Below are positions 1-6,187 of a DNA stretch of 6,187 nucleotides, piece after piece. The notes under the pieces were generated by a model that saw only the letters and a list, made by a program, of their open reading frames with translations, ran no database searches and was not told the origin of the DNA. The stretch comes from an uncultured Clostridium sp. Its GTDB lineage: Bacteria; Bacillota; Clostridia; Lachnospirales; Lachnospiraceae. Made by a program: the position numbers and the translations under genes. Within the stretch, counting starts at the first letter, position 1, and each line of letters starts with the position of its first letter. The DNA lies in NCBI GenBank assembly GCA_958349075.1, contig CATWBR010000275.1, forward strand, positions 1 to 6,187. The letters are read 5' to 3'.

Positions 1-44
1 ATTTATACCTATAGGGATACCGAATAGTTACAGTTATGTAAAGT

Positions 45-51
45 AAGGGGG
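45..51 (+). promoter_or_regulatory. Ribosome binding site of the symporter gene
   Basis: The run AAGGGGG lies 6 bases before the ATG at 58. It is a good purine-rich Shine-Dalgarno site at normal spacing, and it supports the ATG at 58 over the next in-frame Met (residue 20). The remaining 5' leader (1-44) is AT-rich but shows no convincing -35/-10 pair, so the promoter may lie upstream of the window. Confidence 0.8.
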
Positions 52-57
52 AACTGG

Positions 58-1500
58 ATGGAATTAGCTAATACTGTCATAAATACGATCAACAACTACC
101 TTTGGGGAATCCCAATGATTGTACTCCTGTTTGGAACACACATTTTTTTAACTGTCCGGACCGGATTCATCCAGAGAAAGACATTTACCGCAATTAAGCT
201 TTCCGTCACCAAGGATCCCGATTCCCACGGCGATATCAGCCAGTTCGGCGCCCTGACAACGGCGCTTGCCTCCACGATTGGAACCGGCAATATTATCGGA
301 GTGGGAACCGCCATTGCCCTGGGCGGCCCCGGCGCTGTGCTCTGGTGCTGGTTGACCGGCGTATTCGGCATAGCGACAAAATATGCCGAGTCTCTGATCG
401 CGGTGAAATACCGGGTCAGGACAAAGGATGGAACTATGCTCGGCGGCGCCATGTACGCTTTGGAACGCGGTTTACATATGAAATGGCTGGGTATCATTTT
501 TGCCGCCCTGGCCTCCCTCACCGCATTCGGTATCGGCTGCGGCGTGCAGGTCAACGCCATTGCAAGCGTCATTGACGCCAACCTGTCCCCCATTCTGAAA
601 AACGGAAGCGGCAGCCTGGCGGCGGCACTTAATAAAAACCCCTGGATAATCAGTCTGGCAATTGGTATAATTGTTGCGTTTGTAACAGGCCTCGTCATAT
701 TTGGAGGCGTCAAATCCATTGCCCGTGTCTGCGAACGGCTGGTTCCTTTTATGGCATTTTTCTATGTCGTAGGATGCGTCATCATTCTGGTTATAAACAG
801 AGAATATCTGGGTGAATCAATCCGGCTCATTGTAAAATCGGCATTTACCGAGGTTCCCTCCATCGCCGGAGGACTGGTGGGTTCCGGTATTATGACAGCC
901 GCCCGCTACGGAATGGCGAGAGGTCTGTTCTCCAACGAATCCGGTATGGGTTCCGCCCCTATCGTAGCCGCAGCGGCCCAGACCAGAAATCCGGTGCGCC
1001 AGGCTCTCGTCTCCTCGACCGGTACCTTCTGGGATACCGTAGTGGTCTGCATGATGACAGGGCTTGTCCTGGTCAGCAGCATTATCGGCAATGATTCGAT
1101 CAGCGTATCCAACCTTTCCGGAGGCGAACTGACCACGGCTGCCTTCTCCCAGATTGCTTACATCGGCAGCCCGATTTTAATTATCGGAATTATCACCTTT
1201 GCCTACTCTACCATCCTGGGCTGGTCTTACTACGGTGAACGCTGCCTGGAATACCTTTTCGGTAAAAAGGCGCTCTTTCCCTACAGGCTGGTTTGGGTGT
1301 CGGTTCTCATCATCGCTCCGCTGATCCAGTTGGATCTCGTATGGAATATCGCAGATACGCTGAACGCACTGATGGCTATCCCGAATATCATCGCCGTTCT
1401 GCTTCTGTCGAACGTCGTTGCAAGGGACACTAAGTATTATTTAAACCACTTGGACGAGAGGGATGAAACGCCGATTCCTATCCTGGGAAAGGAAAATTAA
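58..1500 (+). CDS. Sodium/alanine (alanine/glycine:cation) symporter, AGCS family
   Basis: This is a complete integral membrane transporter that, by family, imports alanine or glycine (in some members glutamine) with Na+ or H+ across the cytoplasmic membrane. Its 480 residues are close to the usual family length, and about ten or more hydrophobic segments are visible. Diagnostic stretches are the ALTTALASTIGTGNIIGVG region (residues 65-83), the glycine-rich GGPGAVLWCW (89-98), a near match to the family signature GGPGAxFWMW, followed by GIATKYAES (104-112), and RYGMARGLFSNESGMGSAP (283-301) followed by QTRNPVRQALVSSTGTFWDT (308-327). The tail after about residue 456 is short, charged and probably cytoplasmic. 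There is no cleavable signal peptide; the first membrane segment starts near residue 15. The start at 58 is fixed by a good ribosome binding site. No partner gene is co-transcribed within the window. It resembles AlsT/YaaJ/AgcS proteins, but exact substrate and coupling ion cannot be read from the sequence. Confidence 0.96.
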   Translation: MELANTVINTINNYLWGIPMIVLLFGTHIFLTVRTGFIQRKTFTAIKLSVTKDPDSHGDISQFGALTTALASTIGTGNIIGVGTAIALGGPGAVLWCWLTGVFGIATKYAESLIAVKYRVRTKDGTMLGGAMYALERGLHMKWLGIIFAALASLTAFGIGCGVQVNAIASVIDANLSPILKNGSGSLAAALNKNPWIISLAIGIIVAFVTGLVIFGGVKSIARVCERLVPFMAFFYVVGCVIILVINREYLGESIRLIVKSAFTEVPSIAGGLVGSGIMTAARYGMARGLFSNESGMGSAPIVAAAAQTRNPVRQALVSSTGTFWDTVVVCMMTGLVLVSSIIGNDSISVSNLSGGELTTAAFSQIAYIGSPILIIGIITFAYSTILGWSYYGERCLEYLFGKKALFPYRLVWVSVLIIAPLIQLDLVWNIADTLNALMAIPNIIAVLLLSNVVARDTKYYLNHLDERDETPIPILGKEN

Positions 1501-1518
1501 TGCGGGCGCGGATTACAT

Positions 1519-1571
1519 AAAGACGGTGTCCCCACACAGGAGGAAATCTCCCATGTGGGGACACCGTCTTT
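1519..1571. terminator. Perfect 18-bp hairpin, probable bidirectional terminator
   Basis: Positions 1519-1536 are exactly complementary to 1554-1571 (core GACGGTGTCCCCACA). The 17-base loop can add a further 4-bp stem, GGAG (1539-1542) with CTCC (1548-1551). The hairpin starts 18 bases after the stop of the symporter gene and lies 28 bases beyond the stop of the opposite gene, where a shared terminator of convergent genes would sit. The plus strand leaves the stem with TTTT then ATCCTTTC; the minus strand leaves with TTT then ATG. Both U-tracts are short, so efficiency is uncertain, but the long perfect stem makes a terminator the best reading. Confidence 0.8.
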
Positions 1572-1599
1572 TATCCTTTCACAACCGGTATTTGCGGCG

Positions 1600-4500
1600 T
1601 CAGCTTTTACCTGCCAGCTCATATCTTATCTTCTTCATGGACGCCTCATATTTCCGGAACGTCCCTCGGCCTCCCGTCTTCGCCGCAAACAGGGCGATAT
1701 CCGCCCTCTGGTATAAATCATCGAACTCCGTTCCCTGATCAGGCATCATTGCATACCCGGCCGATACGGAGAAGGTCATCTTCTGCCCTTCGTTGTCATA
1801 GGTAGTCCTCATCTCCTCAATCACCTGTGTGATTTTATTTTCCAGCACTTCTTCACAGATGTTTTTACAGAAAATCAGGAACTCATCCCCTCCGATCCGG
1901 CATATAATATCATCCTGACGGAAAAAGCTCTTTAGTTTCGCCGCATTGCCGGCGATGACGCTGTCCCCGTATGCATGCCCAAACACATCGTTGACCAGTT
2001 TGAAATTGTCCAGATCAAGCATAATCAGTGCCGCCGTCTCATTTTCCATATTCTGCAGGAATTCTTTAATTCTGGGGATTGCGGTCTGTCTGTTGTAAAG
2101 TCCCGTCAGTGCGTCATTCTCCGCCATCCTGGTCAGTTTGAGTTTCTGCTTTCTCAGGAGCTCGAGAGCCTTCTTATCGGCCTTATTTTCTACGTTTTTC
2201 TTCTTTTCCTCCGTGATATCCGTGTAGTATCCGACCGCATTAACCGGCATGCCGTTCCCGTTTCGTATTGTCTCACAGGCAACCCTGATCCAGCGCAGGC
2301 TCCCGTCCGCCTCCTTCATCGGCACTTCATGTTTCAGGCTTTCTCCGGTCTTATTCCGGTAAATCTGTCTGAGATATTCGAGGAAATCCGCCCGGTATTC
2401 CTCCGGTATCTCCTCCCATCCTTCTGCTGCATCCGTGAACCCCTCGATCACCCTCGTGCTTTTCCCCGTCTCAAATCTGCCGGGCGCTTCGCTCTGGGCC
2501 GTGCTGCGGTTCAGGGTCAGTCTGTTGTTCTCAATATCCCAGTCCCAGCTATTGATCTCTGCCTGGCGCAGGACACTTTCCATCTGCCTTCCGGTAAGCC
2601 AGAGTTCCTGCTCTTTTCCCTTGATATAGGACACATCGGCACAGATACAGAGGAAATTAATCCCGTCCGTCCCCTCGTCAATATATCTTACATCCAGGCT
2701 CATCCACAGGACTTCACGGCCGGGTACTGCCACTTGTATCACATCCTGATAGTTTCTGCGGCGTCTCATGGACCGTTTCAGACGCTCTTCCAGGCTCCCC
2801 TCCTCTCTGTTCCCGGCAGCCCTTTCATACGTTCCGCTCTGAAATATCTCATCATACTCTTCCTGCGGGCAGCCCATACGTCCAAACAGACCTTTCGTCA
2901 GAATCCGTACGGAAATATTTTCTTCTTTGTAGGTAAGGAGGGAAACGGCCTCGGGCATATGTTTCATGAGAAGCTTCATCCTGTTACGAAGTTCAACCGT
3001 CTCGGTAATATCCAGGATAACGCCCTGAAGGAATTCCCTTTCACCGTATTCCATGTAGCGGCTCTGATCGGCAACCCAGATATATCCCTGCTTCGCCGCC
3101 ACCCTGTATTCCAAATTGTAGGTTTCCTCATCCCTCCGCAGGGATTCTACCGCCTTTCTCACTCTGTCTCTGTCATCCGGATGGATTATATTGATAAATT
3201 TGTCGTCAAACCGGGTTCTGAGTTCCTCCCTCGTGAAGCCGATAATCTCCAGAAAACGGTTGCTGATATAGAGGAAATCAAAGTCCTCCGTCCTGGCACA
3301 CCGATGATAACCGCCCGGCATGTCATTGTTCAGGAAATAGAGTTCCTGGTTCTGGCGGATCAAAGCCGCATTGCGTTCCGCGAGCTGCTGCTGGGCAAAC
3401 ATGGTCTCCGAGATATCGGTGCAGGCGCTGATAATCGCCAGTCTTCCGTCCTCGGCAAGCACCACTTTTCCCTTGTCGAGCGTCCAGAACCATGTGCCGT
3501 CCTTTTTGGGCATCCTGTAGGTTGTCGTATATTCCAGACCCGCATAGTATTCGGGACCGATATCCTTTTCCACCTGCCGCCTGTCATCGGGATGGATCGT
3601 GTTAAGCACCTGACCGTCTATTGCCCCGGCCAGCTCCTCATAAGAATCATAGCCCAGAAGCCGCACCATTTCGGAGTTAGCAAAATAAAGCGGAAATCCT
3701 GCTTCACAGTATCCGCCAATCATCCCTCCCGGTGTCATCTGTGCGAAAATTGCCGCCGCTGCCCTGCGGTTCTCCTCCGCGAGACTCATAAATGACCTGT
3801 CGTTCTCCGCGACGTTAATCACCGACGCCAAAGCGCGCTGGGAGGATTCCAACTGGCATTCCTTCTGCTTCTGCCGCGTGATGTCACTGACGGAACAGTA
3901 AAACTGCCTGTGTCCGTCCTGCTCCCTCATGAAAAAGGCGCGCAGGTGCATCCACATAATGCTTCCGTCACCCTTCAGATACCGCAGCTCGCCTTCCCCT
4001 CCCCTCATCCTGTCTTCGCAGGCCCGTTCAAAAATCTGAAAGAGAAGGTCTCGGTCTTCCTGATAAATATTTTCTTTGATGTTCTTGCGCCGCTCTTCCA
4101 GCTCCAGCAGGCTTGTGCCGGTAATTTTACAGTACTGCTCGTTAACCCTCAAAAGCTCCGCATGGCCATCCGATATATCATAGAGGGCAATGCCTCCCAG
4201 TATGTTGTTGAGCATTGTCTCACTGAATATATCATCGTTCATTAAGTCCCTGGTCTGCATCCGGCTGATGGTCCTGGCCGTGATTCCGCGGAAATCCATG
4301 TTGTCTTCCCTGGCCATAATGGCCTCGCAGTCCGCAATGGGCATGGGGCGGTAAAAATAATACCCCTGCCCATACTGGCAGCCCATGTCCAAAAGCATCT
4401 CCATCTGCGCCCTGGTCTCCACACCCTCGGCGATCATGCGAAGCTCCATGAAACGGGCCATGTTGATAATCGTCTCCAGGATCCGCATTGCCCGGCCCTC

Positions 4501-6187
4501 GCTCTTATCATCCATCTTGAGAAACTTCATGTCTATCTTTAATACGTCCACCTTGACATCACTGAGCATATTGAGGGATGAATAACCGCTCCCGAAATCG
4601 TCCATAAACACGAGGAACCCTGCCGCCCGAAGTTTGGCAATTACGCCGGTAAAAATATCGTATTCCTCCGCATAGGCGCTTTCCGTGATCTCAATCTCCA
4701 AAAGCTTCGGCTCCAGATGATATTTCTCCACCAGGCCGACAAAGCAGTCCACCACATCAATCGTATAGATATCCACCCTGGACACATTGACGGAGACGGG
4801 GACAGGCCGTCTGCCCCGATCGATCCAGTTTCTTAAGTTAATGCAGATTTTTTCCCACATATGTAGATCCAGACTGGCTATCAGACCGTTACTTTCAAGA
4901 AGCGGGATGAACTCTCCCGGGGAAATCACGCCGCGCTCCGGATGGATCCATCTGACCAGAGTCTCCAATCCCACAATCTTTCCGTTTGCCATGTTGCACT
5001 GCGGCTGGAGATAATAAACAAATTCATCGTTATCGAGCGCACGCTGCACCTCGGAAAGCAGACGATGGTTTTCCTCCATCTTTTTCATCATCCGGCTGTC
5101 ATACCGGCACACACGCTGTGCATAATTGCCTTTTACGGAGGCCAGGGCAACGACGGCCCTGTCATACATGGTGCTGACCGGAACGTCTTTGTCCTCGATC
5201 GAATACAGACCAAAGGCAGGAAGAAAACCGGCGTTCTTCCCATACTGCCTGACATATCCCATAATCCCGTCCCGCAGCTTCAAAAGCATCTCTTTATCGT
5301 CCGGCAGGATAATGACAAAATCATCGCCGCCCATGTATCCGGCAATTCCGCAGTTTTCATCCTGGGCCTTCTTAAGCTGCTCCCCGATATTGAGCAGGAA
5401 ACGATCGCCCTCCGCCTCGCCGTACCACTGGTTAAAAAGCTTAAAATGTTCCACATCAATGGCCATGATACAATAGGTTTCATTCCGGATTTCCCGCAGG
5501 AACCGCTCCGCTGCCTTAAAGAATTCGGCTCTGTGGTAAAGGCCGGTGAGCGGATCGCACTCCTCTTCCTTTCGCTCCTTCTCCGACAGCTTAAGCTCCT
5601 TCTGCTTTTGTTCATCAATATCCTGAATAAAACACATCAGTATCCGATCGTCGTATTCTCCCTGGTTTAGCGGCACCGCAATCTGGGTCACCCAGCAGTA
5701 ACTGCCGTCCGTCCTGAGCTTTCGAAGCTGTTTCTTCATGCTCCGGTCCGTTCCCTCTTGCTGCAGGGTGTCAAACATCCGTTCCAGGTTCCAGAATTCC
5801 AGGAATTCCTCCCTGTCGTCCGGGTGGATCATGCCGTCCGCCACTTCCTTCATCATCTTTTGGAGCTCTCCCTCTTCCGCCGGTATCACATACTTGCCGG
5901 CCTGATGATAAAGGATTTTGTAGGTGTCTCTGGTCAGGTTCAGTTCAAACAGTTCATCATATGCAGAAATACTGGTGAGATTATAGAATAAGTTCTTGTT
6001 AACCTCCCGTATTCCGGTGGTCATGACCATGGTACAGGAGCCATGCCCCGGCCAGTCGATATTGCCGCCGCTGACCTCTACCCATCTCTGGGTCACTTTA
6101 TTGTATAATACCCCGCTCTTTGCCTCGTCCCTTGCGGCCGGACAGTCACGGCACGGTTCATCCTCCCTGCACATGGCCCGGTAACAC
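1600..6187 (-). CDS. Multi-PAS GGDEF-EAL-PAS-GGDEF cyclic-di-GMP signalling protein, 5' end outside the window
   Basis: This large protein is predicted to make and break cyclic-di-GMP. Counting from the first visible Met (ATG at 6172-6174), 1,524 residues end at a TGA at 1600-1602. Domains in order: end of a Cys-containing PAS-like module (1-60), PAS (64-195), GGDEF-1 (204-360), EAL (370-622), PAS (648-772), PAS (813-931), PAS (945-1062), a weak PAS-like unit (1066-1187), PAS (1203-1325), GGDEF-2 (1347-1512). IHPDD motifs at 116-120, 860-864 and 997-1001, and endings such as DITRQKQKE and DITEEKKK, mark the PAS/PAC units. No membrane segment is visible, so this part is probably cytoplasmic. 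The frame is open through base 6187, adding C-Y-R-A before the Met; that ATG has no ribosome binding site and lies inside a conserved motif, so the true start is upstream. Ligands sensed and net activity cannot be told from sequence. Confidence 0.94.
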   Translation of the reverse strand, partial: CYRAMCREDEPCRDCPAARDEAKSGVLYNKVTQRWVEVSGGNIDWPGHGSCTMVMTTGIREVNKNLFYNLTSISAYDELFELNLTRDTYKILYHQAGKYVIPAEEGELQKMMKEVADGMIHPDDREEFLEFWNLERMFDTLQQEGTDRSMKKQLRKLRTDGSYCWVTQIAVPLNQGEYDDRILMCFIQDIDEQKQKELKLSEKERKEEECDPLTGLYHRAEFFKAAERFLREIRNETYCIMAIDVEHFKLFNQWYGEAEGDRFLLNIGEQLKKAQDENCGIAGYMGGDDFVIILPDDKEMLLKLRDGIMGYVRQYGKNAGFLPAFGLYSIEDKDVPVSTMYDRAVVALASVKGNYAQRVCRYDSRMMKKMEENHRLLSEVQRALDNDEFVYYLQPQCNMANGKIVGLETLVRWIHPERGVISPGEFIPLLESNGLIASLDLHMWEKICINLRNWIDRGRRPVPVSVNVSRVDIYTIDVVDCFVGLVEKYHLEPKLLEIEITESAYAEEYDIFTGVIAKLRAAGFLVFMDDFGSGYSSLNMLSDVKVDVLKIDMKFLKMDDKSEGRAMRILETIINMARFMELRMIAEGVETRAQMEMLLDMGCQYGQGYYFYRPMPIADCEAIMAREDNMDFRGITARTISRMQTRDLMNDDIFSETMLNNILGGIALYDISDGHAELLRVNEQYCKITGTSLLELEERRKNIKENIYQEDRDLLFQIFERACEDRMRGGEGELRYLKGDGSIMWMHLRAFFMREQDGHRQFYCSVSDITRQKQKECQLESSQRALASVINVAENDRSFMSLAEENRRAAAAIFAQMTPGGMIGGYCEAGFPLYFANSEMVRLLGYDSYEELAGAIDGQVLNTIHPDDRRQVEKDIGPEYYAGLEYTTTYRMPKKDGTWFWTLDKGKVVLAEDGRLAIISACTDISETMFAQQQLAERNAALIRQNQELYFLNNDMPGGYHRCARTEDFDFLYISNRFLEIIGFTREELRTRFDDKFINIIHPDDRDRVRKAVESLRRDEETYNLEYRVAAKQGYIWVADQSRYMEYGEREFLQGVILDITETVELRNRMKLLMKHMPEAVSLLTYKEENISVRILTKGLFGRMGCPQEEYDEIFQSGTYERAAGNREEGSLEERLKRSMRRRRNYQDVIQVAVPGREVLWMSLDVRYIDEGTDGINFLCICADVSYIKGKEQELWLTGRQMESVLRQAEINSWDWDIENNRLTLNRSTAQSEAPGRFETGKSTRVIEGFTDAAEGWEEIPEEYRADFLEYLRQIYRNKTGESLKHEVPMKEADGSLRWIRVACETIRNGNGMPVNAVGYYTDITEEKKKNVENKADKKALELLRKQKLKLTRMAENDALTGLYNRQTAIPRIKEFLQNMENETAALIMLDLDNFKLVNDVFGHAYGDSVIAGNAAKLKSFFRQDDIICRIGGDEFLIFCKNICEEVLENKITQVIEEMRTTYDNEGQKMTFSVSAGYAMMPDQGTEFDDLYQRADIALFAAKTGGRGTFRKYEASMKKIRYELAGKS
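1639..2136 (-). other. GGDEF domain 2 (canonical, with RxxD I-site)
   Basis: Residues 1347-1512 form a complete diguanylate cyclase domain that joins two GTP into cyclic-di-GMP when dimerised. It begins DALTGLYNR (1354-1362), has LDLDNFKLVND (1386-1396) and GHAYGD (1399-1404), and an intact GGDEF at 1428-1432. Equivalents of the PleD metal and guanine contacts are present (D1387, N1395, D1404). RQDD (1419-1422) lies exactly five residues before GGDEF, the position of the inhibitory RxxD site that binds product. The protein ends 12 residues after the domain. It is probably active and feedback-inhibited. Confidence 0.92.
2200..4233 (-). other. Array of about five PAS modules between EAL and GGDEF-2
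   Basis: Residues 648-1325 hold successive PAS units at 648-772, 813-931, 945-1062, 1066-1187 and 1203-1325, each about 120 residues. Units two and three have clear IHPDDR motifs (860-865 and 997-1002). The first has IYQEDRD instead. The fourth (1066-1187) is poorly conserved and carries a basic run RRRR (1137-1140); I call it PAS-like by position and by its ending ICADVSYIKGKEQE. Linkers at about 771-812, 925-948 and 1321-1352 look helical and could form signalling coiled coils, the last leading into GGDEF-2. Ligands are unknown. Confidence 0.8.
4309..5067 (-). other. EAL cyclic-di-GMP phosphodiesterase domain (motif ETL)
   Basis: Residues 370-622 form a full-length EAL domain, which hydrolyses cyclic-di-GMP to pGpG. 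The signature reads GLETLVRW (402-409), with Thr for Ala in EAL; the metal-binding Glu (E404) is kept. Other expected catalytic or metal-binding residues are all present: N463 in VNVS, E495 in EITE, D525 and D526 in DDFGSGYSS, K546 in LKID, E583 and E586 in AEGVE, and Q603 in GQGYYF. On this basis the domain is probably an active phosphodiesterase. Confidence 0.92.
5095..5565 (-). other. GGDEF domain 1 (variant GGDDF, no I-site)
   Basis: Residues 204-360 start with DPLTGLYHR (207-215) and keep the equivalents of the PleD metal-binding Asp (D240) and guanine-binding Asn and Asp (N248, D257). The signature is GGDDF (282-286; bases 5317-5331), with Asp where the second acidic residue is normally Glu. 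The usual ND is NQ (248-249) and GH is GE (252-253). The position of the RxxD inhibitory site (273-276) reads ENCG, so product inhibition of the usual kind is absent. It sits directly before the EAL domain, where degenerate GGDEF domains often bind GTP and regulate the phosphodiesterase. Weak cyclase activity cannot be excluded. Confidence 0.85.
5995..6187 (-). other. C-terminal part of a Cys-containing PAS-like module
   Basis: The first visible residues read CYRAMCREDEPCRDCP, counting four codons before the first Met. This fits the CY-x(n)-G/R-x-x-PC-x-x-C pattern that I recall from PAS modules of clostridial GGDEF proteins. It is followed by a YNKVTQRWVEV strand, NIDWPG and a final strand SCTMVMTTGI (residues 46-55), as at the end of a PAS fold. 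Four cysteines lie in 15 residues (the codon at 6184-6186, then residues 2, 8 and 11), including a CxxC pair. They could bind a metal or respond to redox state; that is inference. The first half of the module is outside the window. Confidence 0.6.

Noticed and set aside
1..57. Promoter or riboswitch upstream of the symporter gene
   Set aside because: TATACC and TATAGG occur near 5-15, but no -35/-10 pair at proper spacing is convincing, and 57 bases is too short to show a structured leader.
96..719. A 207-codon open frame antisense to the symporter gene
   Set aside because: The symporter frame carries all the family motifs. The antisense product is rich in Pro, Arg and Thr without a recognisable fold, as expected of a mirror frame.
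1553..1738. Possible small gene starting at the ATG after AGGAGG in the hairpin loop
   Set aside because: The 61-codon frame runs into the antisense of GGDEF-2, its product has no recognisable features, and its ribosome binding site and start lie in the terminator hairpin. The AGGAGG is probably chance.
3382..3738. Possible tandem DNA duplication behind the repeated IHPDDR motifs in neighbouring PAS units
   Set aside because: The shared residues are generic PAS motifs; the surrounding protein sequences differ widely, so any duplication is ancient rather than a recent DNA repeat.
1975..3795. A 606-codon open frame on the plus strand
   Set aside because: It lies wholly antisense to the PAS/GGDEF coding region, whose frame shows clear conserved domains throughout. 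The antisense translation has no recognisable domain and no good ribosome binding site at its start. It is a by-product of codon use on the other strand.
4942..5670. A 242-codon open frame on the plus strand
   Set aside because: It is antisense to GGDEF-1 and the start of the EAL domain, both clearly coding on the minus strand; its product shows no domain.

Overview
The window holds two convergent protein-coding genes that fill almost all of it, separated by a 99-bp gap with a strong hairpin. Composition of roughly half G+C, a G-rich Shine-Dalgarno site, and a large multi-PAS GGDEF/EAL protein of a style common in gut clostridia suggest a Firmicute, most likely a Lachnospiraceae (Clostridium cluster XIVa) member. 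That placement is inferred from protein style and base composition, not from a marker gene.

Layout. Positions 1-57 hold the leader of the first gene; a ribosome binding site is clear, a promoter is not. Positions 58-1500 (+) encode a complete 480-residue sodium/alanine (AGCS-family) symporter. Positions 1501-1599 hold a perfect 18-bp inverted repeat that can serve as terminator for both converging transcripts. Positions 1600-6187 (-) encode the C-terminal 1,528 residues of a very large cyclic-di-GMP signalling protein. Its frame stays open past the window edge, and a conserved Cys motif runs across the first visible ATG, so its true start lies outside.

The signalling protein reads, in order: end of a Cys-containing PAS-like module, PAS, GGDEF-1 (variant GGDDF, no inhibitory site), EAL (all expected catalytic residues, motif ETL), about five PAS or PAS-like modules, and GGDEF-2 (canonical, with an RxxD inhibitory site). 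It therefore carries a probable phosphodiesterase and a probable feedback-inhibited diguanylate cyclase in one chain, each with its own sensory modules.

The two genes converge, so they are not an operon, and nothing in the sequence links their functions. I found no tRNA, rRNA, CRISPR, insertion sequence or phage gene. I do not see a new multi-gene system here; the points of interest concern the architecture and residue-level asymmetry of the cyclic-di-GMP protein.
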